NCBI GenBank assembly: GCA_038363925.1
Contig: JAQQWL010000017.1
Span: 160,602 to 224,601 of the forward strand
Length of the DNA stretch: 64,000 nt
Reading direction: 5' to 3'
Source: Apiospora phragmitis
Lineage: Eukaryota; Ascomycota; Sordariomycetes; Amphisphaeriales; Apiosporaceae
Translations under genes and position numbers: made by a program
Notes under the pieces: model-generated
The model's database searches: none
What the model was told of the DNA's origin: nothing
What the model saw: the letters and a program-made list of their open reading frames with translations, nothing else
In this document: positions 51,902 through 61,306 of the stretch, piece after piece
How positions within the stretch are numbered: position 1 is the stretch's first letter
Layout: each line of letters begins with the position of its first letter

Positions 51902-54900
51902 GTGCGACGTGCAAAGCAGTACATTCTAATACGGTGAAATTCCGTCTTCTTAGAGAGCAAAGATGATCCTACCTTCACGTGCTGGACATAAGTTAGAAAT
52001 AATGAAACGAAAGTATGAAGCTGAAGGGACAAAAGTAACCGGACTTAAGTGTCAGCCTAGAGTGACGGCTCTACGCGGTGCCAGGATGAAGTGTTCTATG
52101 GTAATCGAAAGAAAAACATTCGATGAGGCCTCGTAATTATTCGTTAAGGGTGTAAGATGAATATATGTCCGTGATTTACATATATTAACTCTCCAATTCC
52201 CAGAGAAAAGAAAACTCGAGGGATATCTTACCGGGGTAAAGAAGTTACCTAAGGAACAAGTTAATGTGGAATGTACTGAACACGGTAACCCCCAAATCTG
52301 CCAAGTCGTCAGATAATCTAAGTTCCCAACAAGAGATGAATTGTTTTATTTTTATCTCAAGGAGTAAAAGACAATAACGAACGGAAGCAATGTATAAAGA
52401 ATAAAATCGGAAATCGTTGTACAGGGTGTGGGGAAGACGATGTTTCAAAAAGCTAATGTAATGCTGTAATGGCATTAATAGGATCTGTTGAAGTTTATCA
52501 GTTGAAAGTTCGTAAGAAAAGAGGAAGTTAGTTAACAGGCCCACACAAAACAATCAGTTAAAAGTCAAGGATCGCTCACGGTCATGACGTGTAAAACTTT
52601 CTCTGGGCTTACACCCCAGTTTAAATTTAGAATAGGACCAAGACGGATTGGGGCAGTGGGTACCTCTCCCCTAGAAGGAATGTCGAACCATTCTGTAGTA
52701 AATCGAGAGAGAAATATGATCCAGAGGAGAACTATATAATAAATGTAAAGAACTTTGTGCCAATTGCAAGTGTCAGCAATCAAATGCAAAACCAACCAGG
52801 TGTATTATAATTTAACAGAAGCTTGAAGATTTGATGTCCTAACAAGCCTAAAAGCGATAGGTCCTCAGGGGATAAAAGGCCCTCTGTAGGGAGCACAGTA
52901 CAAAGAACCGAAACAGGAATAATAAAGTAAACTTTGAAGAGTTACTTCAAACAAACAATTACTATAAATAAACTTCTAGTAACTAACACGAACTTAAATC
53001 AATCAAAAACGTAACACAATTTTTAAATATCAATTACACAAATAATAAAGAAAATGAAATCGGAATAGAAAAAGTGAACCAACAAACAACCGAAGCTCAA
53101 AAATGGCATGCCATAAACTGAAAAGAAGTCTATAAAAAGGTGGAAGAAAAGCAGAACGATATAGCAATAGCTATGTCGAAAGGTAATCTGAAATCCGTAT
53201 ATCAAATACAAAGATCCTTAATTGAAAGTTTTAATGCCAGAGCCATAGCTGTGAGAAAAGTTATAACTAATTCAGGTGGGAAAACTCCGGGAATCGATAA
53301 CGTAGTCCTAAATACACCGGAACAATATTATCAAATGATAAAAGAGATCCGCGAAATCATTCAGAACTTAAATGAATATAAATCTAAACCCCTCAGAAGA
53401 GTACTAATACCTAAGGCTAATGGAGACACTAGACCTTTAGGGATACCCACTATAAGAGATAGAATTATACAAGCGTTATATCACCTGGCTGTAGATCCCG
53501 CAGTAGAAGCTAGATCAGACAGATTCTCTTTCGGATTCCGAAAGAAAAGATCAACCCATGATGCAATATCCTACTTCCGTCATTATATGGACAAAACTGT
53601 AGCGCCCAAATTAGTGTTGGAAGCAGACATATCCAAATGTTTTGACAAAATCGATCACGGATTCCTTATGAAAAACACCCCAATTTGCGACAAAAGCGCA
53701 CTGCACCAATGACTTAAATCAGGAGTTATAGAACAAGGAAAATATAAACAAACCTATGAGGGAACACCTCAGGGAGGTATAATCTCACCTACTCTTTGCA
53801 ATATAGCACTGAACGGGTTAGAAGAGACAATCAAAAGTCAATTCAAAGATCCAAGTAAAAAGACAAGTGCAAAAATACAGGTAATAAGATACGCAGACGA
53901 CGTAGTCATAACAGGAAAAACTGAAGAAATATTGATAAGATGCAAACATATAATGGAGAACTTCATTAAAGAAAGAGGATTGCAGTTGAATCAAATGAAA
54001 ACCAAAATATCTAACATTGAGGACGGAATAGACTTACTAGGATTTAATATATCAAGAAAATTATGGAAAGCTGAATTGAATAGAAAAAGTAAACAGAAGG
54101 ATATACTAATTATCAAACCCACAACAAAAGCTATCACGAGTATCAAAGGAAAGATTGCGGATGCATTCAAGAGACAAAACACCATGGACACAATAATAAT
54201 GGAACTTAATCCTATCCTTAGAGGATGAATAGAACATAAAAGAATATCGTGACACTCCTTCGAGGCCTTTAAGGAATTGAATAAATATATCTGAGAACAA
54301 ATCAGAACAAAATTCGTTAAAGATAAACCAGGAAGAAGCAGTCAAAGACGAAATTACAAAGAAATAAAAGGAAATAACGGATGAACAGGTAAAAGCGGAA
54401 AAGTCCTATTAGATCCTATCAAAATAAACACGATAAAATACGGGATCATGAAAACTGATCTTAACCCTTATCTACTAGAACACAGAGAGTACTTCGATAA
54501 AAAGAAAGAATCCAGAGTGCTAAGTGCGATAAGAACAAAACTATTCAAGAAGTACCACAACACATGTGAGGTGTGTCAACAATCCTTACTAGGAATAGAG
54601 AAAGTAGAAATACATCACATCAAACCTAAAGAGGAAGGAGGATCAGACCATATCAGAAATCTGAAACCCCTACACCGAACATGTCATATTAAAGTAACCC
54701 ATGATAAAAGCAAAAATTGATAAACAGAAATTAGATCTAACTCGAAAGAGTGCAGACTTGAAACTGGTGAGAACTGACGAAATTGGCAAGTAAAAACTTA
54801 ACGAAGCTAAGACAGCTGGTACTTCAAATAAAAGACTAGTAGTATGGCTAAAACCACGTAGTAGCGACGTATACTCACAAGGTCCATAATATCGATAAGA

Positions 54901-55237
54901 TCAAGGCAACAAAGGATAGAGTCTGTTGACAAGACACGGCCACGGAGAAACTCAAAGGATGCAGGTTCGGGCCCATGCCAACGAATGTATTCTGAGGAAT
55001 CACCGCGAAACCTATCCAAAACAGTAACTTTGGAGACAAGTCAAAGCAACAAGAATCGATGCCCGGGTGTGAGTATGAATTACTCTAAGAAATGAAAGTT
55101 CGTCTGCCAAATTGCGGAAGCAAAAATAGCTAGATAATGATAGTAATCATTAAAAGTTCTTGCTCAAGCGGAGTGCGGTGAAAGTCGCACGCTCCGTTTC
55201 AAGAGGGGGAAAGCCTGAGAGGGCCTACCTATCTCGA
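51902..55237 (+). mobile_element. rns group II intron 2 with intact RT
   Basis: Starts GTGCGACG at 51902. Domain V is the ggagtgcggtgaaagtcgca + cgctccg hairpin near 55169-55196; domain VI and cctacctat follow. rRNA resumes at tagtaatcgtgaatcac (55238). The exact 3' site lies between about 55229 and 55237 because cctacctat is followed by ctcgag that fits neither side cleanly. Domains I-III fill 51902-52930. Confidence 0.85.
52933..54723 (+). CDS. group II intron RT-maturase-HNH protein, intact
   Basis: Frame open from 52931 to TAA 54721-54723 with TGA = Trp, about 595 aa; TTG 52936, ATA or GTG 53140 are possible starts, the first ATG being 53173. RT blocks: [89 protein letters not shown] (catalytic Asp pair, 53890). 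Domain X includes LNPILRGWIEHKR, and an HNH domain (CEVCQQ...VEIHHIKPKEEGG...LHRTCH) ends it. All key residues are present, so this intron may still be mobile. Confidence 0.9.
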
Positions 55238-55455
55238 GTAGTAATCGTGAATCACCATGTCACGGTGAATATAACTTCGGATTGGTACTAACCACTCGTC
55301 GCATGCTGAAAGGAGTTAGCGCAATAAGTTTGCTCTCTTATTATAATTAAGTAAACGATATGGTTTAGATGTTATAGTAGGATTCTTCGTATGCGCGATT
55401 CTGATTAGTGTTAAGTCGAAATACGGTTCAACACAATACAAGGACCAAATTGGTT
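55238..55455 (+). rRNA. rns: small subunit rRNA, exon 3 (3' end)
   Basis: tagtaatcgtgaatcaccat...cacggtgaata, then ttggtactaaccactcgtcg (the ACACACCGCCCGUC region in divergent form), a variable helix 44, and gtgttaagtcgaaatacggttc (cf. GAAGUCGUAACAAGGUAACC). The 3' end near 55455 is approximate. Confidence 0.82.
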
Positions 55456-55894
55456 ATTATATAAAAAAAAAATATAAGAATTAAAATCCTACTTTTACAG
55501 TATATGCAATATATAATTAGAAATATACTTTAGTTTCTGAACTTCAGAAATTATATTAAGTAGAATACCAAATAAAGGTATTAGGTATGTTCCTGCCTGG
55601 TTACACTAGTGAAAACGGTTAAACATTCGCCATCTGTTTATAGACCGTCGGTTAATTATATAATCGCTACAGACTGGATCACTGGTGGGTGGCTGAAATG
55701 CTGCTTAATGTACAGTCGAAAACCCCTAATTGATAAAAAAATTACACAAGGCTTTTTTAAAATCGTCCTGCTTTGTGGGATAGGTTAAATGAATTTTTAA
55801 CTTATTTCCCTTATGTCTGAGAAGAGATCGTAATAATAGAGTACCTGGGCGCTATACAGTTGGTATTTTAGTTATAGTGTGGGGGTTTAGCGTG
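55456..55894 (+). ncRNA. possible group I-like structured RNA downstream of rns
   Basis: After an AT-rich stretch (55456-55590) comes a GC-richer block: gtgaaaacggttaaac near 55612, aatcgctacagactggatcactggtgggtgg at 55664-55694 (like an R element), gcttaatgtacagtcg near 55704 (like an S element). This order recalls group IC1 intron cores, but no flanking exons were identified. An RNase P RNA is an alternative. Low certainty. Confidence 0.35.
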
Positions 55895-55934
55895 TAGTGG
55901 AAGTTGCACGGGAATCATAAAATTAAACAAAAAT
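55895..55934 (+). repeat. 40-nt direct repeat, copy 1
   Basis: tagtggaagttgcacgggaa followed by tcataaaattaaacaaaaat. Identical copy at 57165-57203. The pair brackets a broken GIY-YIG gene. Confidence 0.9.
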
Positions 55935-55940
55935 TTAAAA

Positions 55941-56012
55941 GCCTTGTGCAAAGGTGCTTATGCATATAGAATACTATAGGTATCTGGTTCAAGTCCAGAA
56001 CAGGTTTATGGG
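55941..56012 (+). other. tRNA-like remnant
   Basis: aagcct/aggttt ends, a tgca...tgca D-like arm and a perfect T arm (tctgg-ttcaagt-ccaga). The anticodon stem tatag-aata-ctata has only a 4-nt loop, so no anticodon can be assigned; probably a tRNA pseudogene. Confidence 0.4.
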
Positions 56013-56044
56013 AAATTTTTATTCAATTATTAAACGCGAATTTG

Positions 56045-56245
56045 GCACTTTTACCTTTCTCGGGCTCCGTCCAAGTTTCAGCACCGCTTAAAAAAATCGA
56101 AGATTTTTTTTGGCCTTTCGCCCAGGACTAGCTGGGCTAGTTTTTTCAAACAGGTTTGGAAAAACAAGTTTCCCCAAACTAGTTTCTGCCGCCACCCTTG
56201 GTGGCAGAAACTTGGCCTTCGGCCTAGGCCGAAGGGCGCAAGAAA
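56045..56245 (+). repeat. cluster of GC-rich palindromic elements
   Basis: gggctccgtccaagtttcagcaccgc, an aaaaaaatcgaagattttttt hairpin, gcccaggactagctgggc, aaacaggtttggaaaaacaa, and an element tagtttctgccgccacc + cttggtggcagaaacttggcc with a ttcggcctaggccgaa end. The last element is repeated almost exactly at 58440-58492. The open frame here is not a gene. Confidence 0.75.
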
Positions 56246-56368
56246 TAAAGGTGTTACTCATGCTTATTCTAAGAATCCTTGTTCATTTATGCTTCGTTAC
56301 ATGTCTCCTTCTATAGTTCGATTAGTAGTAAAAATACATTACCTTTTTAAGTTTATTTAGATTTAGCG

Positions 56369-57156
56369 GATGTAAAAACAATATATAAAGAAAACAATAG
56401 GAAGTCTGGTATTTATCGTTGAGTTAACTTGATTAACGGATCAACCTATATTGGAAGTGCTGCAGATTTAACTAGAAGATTAAGAGATTATTTTTCTCCG
56501 GCTCCGCAGCCCAGTACGCCGTAAGCGGACGAAGGGCTAAGTGATTAATGAAAGAATCTCTTAAAAATAATAGTATTATATATAGAGCTTTATTAAAGAA
56601 CGGTTATAGTAATTTTCGTTTAGAGATTTTAGAATACTGCGAAAAAGATATAATTATTGAAAGAGAAAATTATTATTTCTATGTACTAAAACCTACTTAT
56701 AATATTTGTCTTGTTGCAGGCTCTAGTTTAGGTCGTGTAACTAAGGACTCTACCCGTTTTAAACTTAAATATGCATGGGTGGTTAGATTATATAAAGAAA
56801 ATTCTAATTCTTTCGCTAATCAATTAGTTTTCAGTGAGTTTGTTTTAAACTGATTAGAAAAAAAAGTAAAAATATTAGAATTAACTACAAATAAACTTAA
56901 ACGTATGTTTGATGATATTACTGAAAATAGAACTCCATTTGTTAGATCACATGCTACCCGTATGAAAATGAGCTCATTCTCTCCTACTGCTGTTACTATA
57001 TTAGTAACAGATTTAAATAATGGAGTTACAACTTCTTACCCTTCAGCCAGAAATGCGGCTTTAGCGTTAAATTGTAGTAATTCCACTATTATGAATAAAT
57101 TAAATGGAAAAAACAGTAAAATTTTAAAAGGTAGATATTTAATAAATGGTAAGTAA
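56369..57156 (+). pseudogene. GIY-YIG endonuclease interrupted by a GC element
   Basis: Outside any recognised intron. SGIYRWVNLINGSTYIGSA near 56402 and LTRRLRDYFS are in one frame; a ~50-nt GC-rich element at about 56497-56546 (ccggctccgcagcccagtac...) then changes the frame. The rest is open: ALLKNGYSNFRLEILEYC, IIERENYYFYVLKPTYN, with TGA = Trp, ending ILKGRYLINGK. Similar to the atp6 intron proteins. The whole unit lies between the 40-nt direct repeats. Confidence 0.72.
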
Positions 57157-57164
57157 TATCTCAG

Positions 57165-57203
57165 TAGTGGAAGTTGCACGGGAATCATAAAATTAAACAA
57201 AAA
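57165..57203 (+). repeat. 40-nt direct repeat, copy 2
   Basis: Same sequence as 55895-55934, directly before trnY, suggesting that the intervening GIY-YIG unit arrived with a duplication of this sequence. Confidence 0.9.
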
Positions 57204-57208
57204 TAAAA

Positions 57209-57293
57209 AGGAAAGTTCCTTTATTGGTAAGAAGGGCTGAGCTGTAAACTCAGTAGCTATAGGCTTTTAAGAGTTCGAATCTCTTGTTTCCTA
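57209..57293 (+). tRNA. trnY: tRNA-Tyr (GUA)
   Basis: Acceptor aggaaag/gtttcct, anticodon arm ctgag-ctgtaaa-ctcag with anticodon GTA, a long variable arm (tagctataggctttt) as usual for mitochondrial tRNA-Tyr in fungi, T arm agag-ttcgaat-ctct. Confidence 0.9.
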
Positions 57294-57532
57294 AACTTTA
57301 CATGATCTAATTTTTATAATTTCTTTCAGGTATCCCTAATATCACCTACCTTATAAAATAAGAGGCTAAAGCACCTTGGTCCTCTCTTTTTATTACGCTT
57401 TCCCCTTATATCCCGCATATCCCTTTATCCATACGTGATATCAAGGATATGAGGGATATAAGTAATATAAGCAAGATAAAAGAGTGAATCCGAGCCCTGA
57501 TATCCTTAGGAATAAAGGGCAATAAATTATAA
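57294..57532 (+). repeat. trnY-trnN spacer with palindromes
   Basis: atatccctttatccatacgtgatatcaaggatatgagggatat near 57417-57459 is an extended inverted repeat of the GATATC family. No gene seen. Confidence 0.55.
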
Positions 57533-57603
57533 GTCTCTATAGCTCAATGGTAGAGCTTGATACTGTTAATATCATGATAGATGTTCGATTCATCTTAGGG
57601 GCT
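57533..57603 (+). tRNA. trnN: tRNA-Asn (GUU)
   Basis: Acceptor gtctcta/taggggc, D arm agctcaatggtagagct, anticodon arm tgata-ctgttaa-tatca (GTT), T arm agatg-ttcgatt-catct. Canonical. Confidence 0.93.
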
Positions 57604-58125
57604 AAAGGTTATTTTTTGTGTATTTATATTAAGTACAATATAAATATTAATATAGCCCTGCTCGGCCTTTGGCCAAGTTTAAGCACCGCGAATTATAAAA
57701 AAAGCGGAGATTTTTTTTAGCCCTTCGGCTCCACAGTCCCAGGACGTACTGAGCTTATAAAAGTAAAAATAGACTTTTTTTTTATTAGTTTCGGGCGTCT
57801 TGTCTGTTTTTTCTTGCAGTATCCTCCGGATAAAGGAGGGCATGAAAAACCATGAAACTTGGGCGGAGGCCTAGGAGCAGTGCGGTTAGAAACTAAAAAA
57901 ATCTCCGCTTTTTTTAAGACCGACGAGGGGTGCGCAGGGCTTATAAAAAAAATCCTATTTTTTTTCAGGAGTCGGTTAAAAATAAACACAGGTTGTTGCG
58001 TATGACTGGGCTCCGCCCAAGTCTCAAAGTAAAAAAAAAAAAATAAAGTGTAGCTCGGGAAGAAATAGTAGTTTTTTTTTTAATAATTCTGCCTCAAATA
58101 TTTTATATTGTCTCTGGCACGAGGA
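57604..58125 (+). repeat. trnN-trnK spacer dense in GC elements
   Basis: ctgctcggcctttggccaagtttaagcaccgcg (57659-57691; repeated at 59504-59532), ttagcccttcggctcc, ttcttgcagtatcctcc + ggataaaggagggcatg, cttgggcggaggcctaggagcagtgcggtt, and aaaaaaatc/gattttttt hairpins. Minus-strand frames here are not genes. Confidence 0.65.
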
Positions 58126-58197
58126 GGGATATTAGCATAATGGTAATGCATATGACTTTTAATCATCATTATATAAGTTCAAATCTTATATATCCTA
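58126..58197 (+). tRNA. trnK: tRNA-Lys (UUU)
   Basis: Acceptor gggatat/atatcct, D arm agcataatggtaatgc, anticodon arm atga-cttttaa-tcat (TTT), T arm tataag-ttcaaat-cttata. Confidence 0.9.
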
Positions 58198-58203
58198 TAT
58201 AAA

Positions 58204-58292
58204 CGAGCGGCCATAGGTTAATTAATTAGTGGTATTAGTTATAAGGTAATATAAATGACTCTTAATTTTCATTATATAAGTTATAACTAAGT
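58204..58292 (+). pseudogene. chimeric tRNA relic (trnG 5' part + trnK 3' part)
   Basis: gagcggccataggttaa matches the first bases of trnG at 59592; ggtaatataaatgactctta + attttcattatataagtt matches the second half of trnK at 58142-58180. The acceptor ends cannot pair. It looks like a recombination product of two tRNA genes. Confidence 0.65.
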
Positions 58293-58429
58293 ATATATAT
58301 AAGTAAAGAGAAGACTATTAAATAGAAAATTTTAAAAGGATAGGATCCAAACCTTATTCTCATTTAAGGTTAGAATAAATCTTGTTGTTTAAGGGTTCGA
58401 TATCCCCTTATAGCCCTGCGGCTCCTAGG

Positions 58430-58505
58430 CCTCCAAACAAGTTTCTGCCGCCACCCTTGGTGGCAGAAACTTGGCCTTCGGCCTAGGCCGAAGGGTGCGG
58501 TTAAA
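58430..58505 (+). repeat. GC palindromic element, near-exact copy of 56178-56232
   Basis: caagtttctgccgccaccct + tggtggcagaaacttggcct + tcggcctaggccgaaggg. Shared almost base for base with the 56 kb copy, so it was copied recently. Confidence 0.85.
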
Positions 58506-58619
58506 AACTAATAAAAAAAAAGAGATTTTTTTTATAAGGCCCAGTACGGAGAGGGATCCTTTATTTTAAATGTCAGTAGAACTACTTTAAGAACGATTGG
58601 TTGAAAAATTGAAGGTTTC

Positions 58620-58621
<2 letters not shown>

Positions 58622-58707
<86 letters not shown>
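58622..58707 (+). repeat. double microsatellite (GTC)n then (GTCT)n
   Basis: About twelve CGT/GTC units (58622-58658) followed directly by about twelve GTCT units (58659-58707). It sits at the exact truncated N-terminal edge of a LAGLIDADG relic. Such perfect GC-containing microsatellites are rare in fungal mtDNA. Confidence 0.95.
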
Positions 58708-58708
<1 letters not shown>

Positions 58709-59471
58709 TGCTGTCCATAAAAAAGATCGGGCATTATTAGAAAATATTTCAAATTATCTAGGTGTTAGTGCAAATATTATACAATATGGTAATAAAGTTA
58801 AACTAAGAATGTCGGCTAAACAAGATCTTTAAAAAATTATGGCTCATTTTTACAAATATCCCTTAATAACTCCAAAATTGGCTGATTACTTTGTTTGAAA
58901 GAAAGCTATAGTTATGGTTTTTGAGAGAAAACATTTGAGTGTAGAAGGATTATGTGCAATTGTAAGTATTAAATCGTCGCTAAATTTAGGATTATCTCCT
59001 GTATTACAAGAAGGATTTCCAGAAACCCTCCTATGTGAAAGACCTTTAGTAGTTGATCTAGTAATACCTTCTGAAGATTGAGTAGTAAGGTTTGTTTCAG
59101 CCGAATGTTGTTTTTTCGTAACTAAACATAGATCTCCTAGATTAGGTTGAAAGGTAGGAGTTGCCTTTATCTTGACTCAACATAACTGTGATGAAGTTCT
59201 TATGAGAACTTTTGTAGATTACTTTGTATGTGGTTCTTACTATCCTCCCAGTACAAGGGATATTGGTGAGTATAAATGTAAAAATTTTAAGAATAATTAT
59301 GATAAAATTCAACAATTCTTTTTGAAATACCCTCTTCTTGGATCAAAGGTCGAGGATTTTAAAGATTGATGTCTTGTACTTGAATTAATAAAAAATAACG
59401 CACACCTTACTCAAGAGGGGTTGGATACTATATTAAAGATAAAAAATGGTATGAATACAGGAAGATCATAA
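58708..59471 (+). pseudogene. LAGLIDADG endonuclease relic
   Basis: From AVHKKDRALLENISNYLG after the microsatellite, one frame (TGA = Trp) with one TAA near 58830, through SSLNLGLSPVLQEGFPETL, motif 2 in the eroded form WVVRFVSAECCFFV, then ILTQHNCDEVLMRTFVDYF and ending IKNGMNTGRS. The first LAGLIDADG motif is missing. No intron core was recognised around it. Confidence 0.75.
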
Positions 59472-59591
59472 AATTTTTATCTTAAGATAAATAAAATTAG
59501 CCCTGCTCGGCCTTTGGCCAAGTTTAAGACCGGCAAGGGGTGCGCTGGCTGCCGGCCCGGGGGGGGGGGGGTTAAAAACTTTAATTTATAA

Positions 59592-59663
59592 GCGGCCATA
59601 GGTTAACTGGTAGACTTATCGACTTCCAATCGAAAGGTGTCGATTCGAATTCGACTGGCCGTA
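59592..59663 (+). tRNA. trnG: tRNA-Gly (UCC)
   Basis: Acceptor gcggcca/tggccgt, D arm ggttaactggtagac, anticodon arm atcga-cttccaa-tcga (TCC), T arm gtcga-ttcgaat-tcgac. Confidence 0.92.
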
Positions 59664-60072
59664 ACAGTATTATTATATATTTAATATAAAGTTCTTTTAT
59701 TTTATTCTGGTGCTTCTATTGGTCTCCTTATATTACAATCCCTACGGAGATATCACAATCCCCACGTGGGGGGGGGGGAGGGATATCCAGGAAAGGATAA
59801 GGTAAGAAGAAAAGGATTATAACTTAAGAACTAGTTCCCTCGAAGAGGGACCTTGTCCCTTGGAAAGCGGAACAAGTTCCGCCTTAAAAAAAATCGAGGG
59901 TTTTTTTAAGGCGGGACTAGTTTTTGTGCCCTTATCCCCTATAGGGAAAAGGCTATAAACTGGTTTATTGCTCGCAAAGCACGAAAAACAAGTTTGCCTA
60001 AACTTGTCCCGGGAGACTGGTTCCCGATATCCCGGATATCACTCGTGATATCCGGGATATGAGGGATAAAGG
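59664..60072 (+). repeat. trnG-trnD spacer with GC elements
   Basis: ggagatatcacaatccccacgtgggg near 59748-59773, paired ggaacaagttccgcc / ggcgggac arms around a poly-A/poly-T hairpin (59866-59926), and gatatcccggatatcactcg + tgatatccgggatat near 60029-60061. No gene seen. Confidence 0.65.
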
Positions 60073-60145
60073 GAACTAGTAACTTAATTGGTAAAGGGCT
60101 TCTCTGTCACAGAAGCAGATATCGGTTCGAATCCGTTCTAGTTCG
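60073..60145 (+). tRNA. trnD: tRNA-Asp (GUC)
   Basis: Acceptor gaactag/ctagttc, anticodon arm cttct-ctgtcac-agaag (GTC), T arm atcgg-ttcgaat-ccgtt. Confidence 0.93.
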
Positions 60146-60173
60146 AAAATATATGGTATATGAATTTTATTAA

Positions 60174-60256
60174 GGAAAGGTTTCCATAGGTAAGGTAAGG
60201 TATTTGCTAAATATTGTGTATAATTACACCTGGGTGTTCGAATCACCTCTTTTCCG
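60174..60256 (+). tRNA. trnS: tRNA-Ser (GCU)
   Basis: Acceptor ggaaagg/cttttcc, anticodon arm ggtat-ttgctaa-atatt (GCT), long variable arm (gtgtataattacac), T arm gggtg-ttcgaat-cacct. Confidence 0.9.
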
Positions 60257-60373
60257 TAACTTAAATATGCTTTTCCTACTTACCTTGGATTACGTGTAAT
60301 ATCTTAGATATTGCCTTCATATCCTACATATTTTACGAGATAATTGGATAAAGGGCTCGAAAAATGAGGAATA

Positions 60374-60444
60374 AAGAGTATAGTTTAAAGGTAAAATAGG
60401 GAGCTTCAACCTCCAAATTCTCAGTTCAAGTCTGAGTACTCTTG
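60374..60444 (+). tRNA. trnW: tRNA-Trp (UCA)
   Basis: Acceptor aagagta/tactctt, anticodon arm gggag-cttcaac-ctcc with anticodon TCA, T arm ctcag-ttcaagt-ctgag. The UCA anticodon reads both TGA and TGG and supports translation table 4. Confidence 0.93.
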
Positions 60445-60493
60445 TATTATTATTTCCCTTCCCCGCAAGCTTGCGGGGAAGGGGAAAAATCAA

Positions 60494-60566
60494 CGGATTA
60501 GGGCCGGGTTGGTAAGGCGTCTCATTTGGGTTGAGAAGTAGTTATGTTCGAATCATAATAATCCGA
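60494..60566 (+). tRNA. trnP: tRNA-Pro (UGG)
   Basis: Acceptor cggatta/taatccg, anticodon arm tctca-tttgggt-tgaga (TGG), T arm ttatg-ttcgaat-cataa. Confidence 0.93.
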
Positions 60567-60732
60567 AATAGTAAATTTTTATTTTTTACTCCTCCGCTAC
60601 CTTGTTTCTTATACCTTTATCCCTCTTATCCCGGGTATCACTACGGGATAAAGGGGGGGGGGAAGGGGAATAGATAAAGGCACTAAATAAGCCCTTTGGC
60701 CTTAATCATAAGAGAGGGGCTAAATTAATTTA

Positions 60733-60819
60733 AGAGAATTGATCGAGTGGTCTAAGATGGTAAGCTTGAGTCTTATTTGGTCAGAAATGATCACATCCGT
60801 TCGAATCGGATATTCTCTG
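60733..60819 (+). tRNA. trnS: tRNA-Ser (UGA)
   Basis: Acceptor agagaat/attctct, anticodon arm gtaag-cttgagt-cttat (TGA), long variable arm (tggtcagaaatgatca), T arm atccg-ttcgaat-cggat. Confidence 0.9.
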
Positions 60820-61186
60820 TATTCTATTTATATAATACTTATATCTTTTTTAATTATAAAAGAATGTTTTTTGTGTATCTACGGTTTAATTCTAATTAAA
60901 CTAAAATTATTTAGTCTTTTAGGTTGCTTATTCCCTGATGTCATGTAGTGATAAAGGGAAAGGAAGACTGCCTATAGAGTAATATATGCTTTTTTAAGAG
61001 TATATAACTTCTTTTGCCCTCATATCCTTCATATCCTTGATATCATTAGTGATAAAGAGATAAAGGGATAAAGGGGACGAAAAGAATGGAAAAATAGGGA
61101 GCTTCAACCTCCAAATTCTCAGTTCAAGTCTGAGTAAATTAGTTTAATTTCCTTTACGAAGGTGAATTTTTTAATTTTTATCCAAA
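60820..61186 (+). other. trnS-nad6 spacer with partial trnW copy
   Basis: AT-rich with tatcattagtgataaagag-type palindromes near 60935 and 61040. 61094-61136 repeats the 3' half of trnW (see separate entry). No gene seen. Confidence 0.6.
61094..61136 (+). pseudogene. trnW 3'-half copy
   Basis: aatagggagcttcaacctcc + aaattctcagttcaagtctg + agta is identical to bases 60396-60438 of trnW, then diverges. It lacks the 5' half. Confidence 0.9.
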
Positions 61187-61306
61187 ATGAATAATTTATT
61201 TCTTATATATGAGACTTATACAAACGGTTATAGAACAGATATTTTAGATATCATTTCTCTTTTTGCAATTTTATGTGGAATATTAGTTATTATTAGTAAA
61301 AATCCT
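61187..61306 (+). CDS. nad6: nad6 exon 1
   Basis: ND6, a membrane subunit of complex I. ATG 61187, MNNLFLIYETYTNGYRTD, ILDIISLFAILCGILVIISK to KNP. Ends at U-final CCT before the intron. Confidence 0.9.

Noticed and set aside
58622..58707. CRISPR-like array
   Set aside because: It is a simple microsatellite of 3- and 4-nt units with no spacers, and the genome is mitochondrial.
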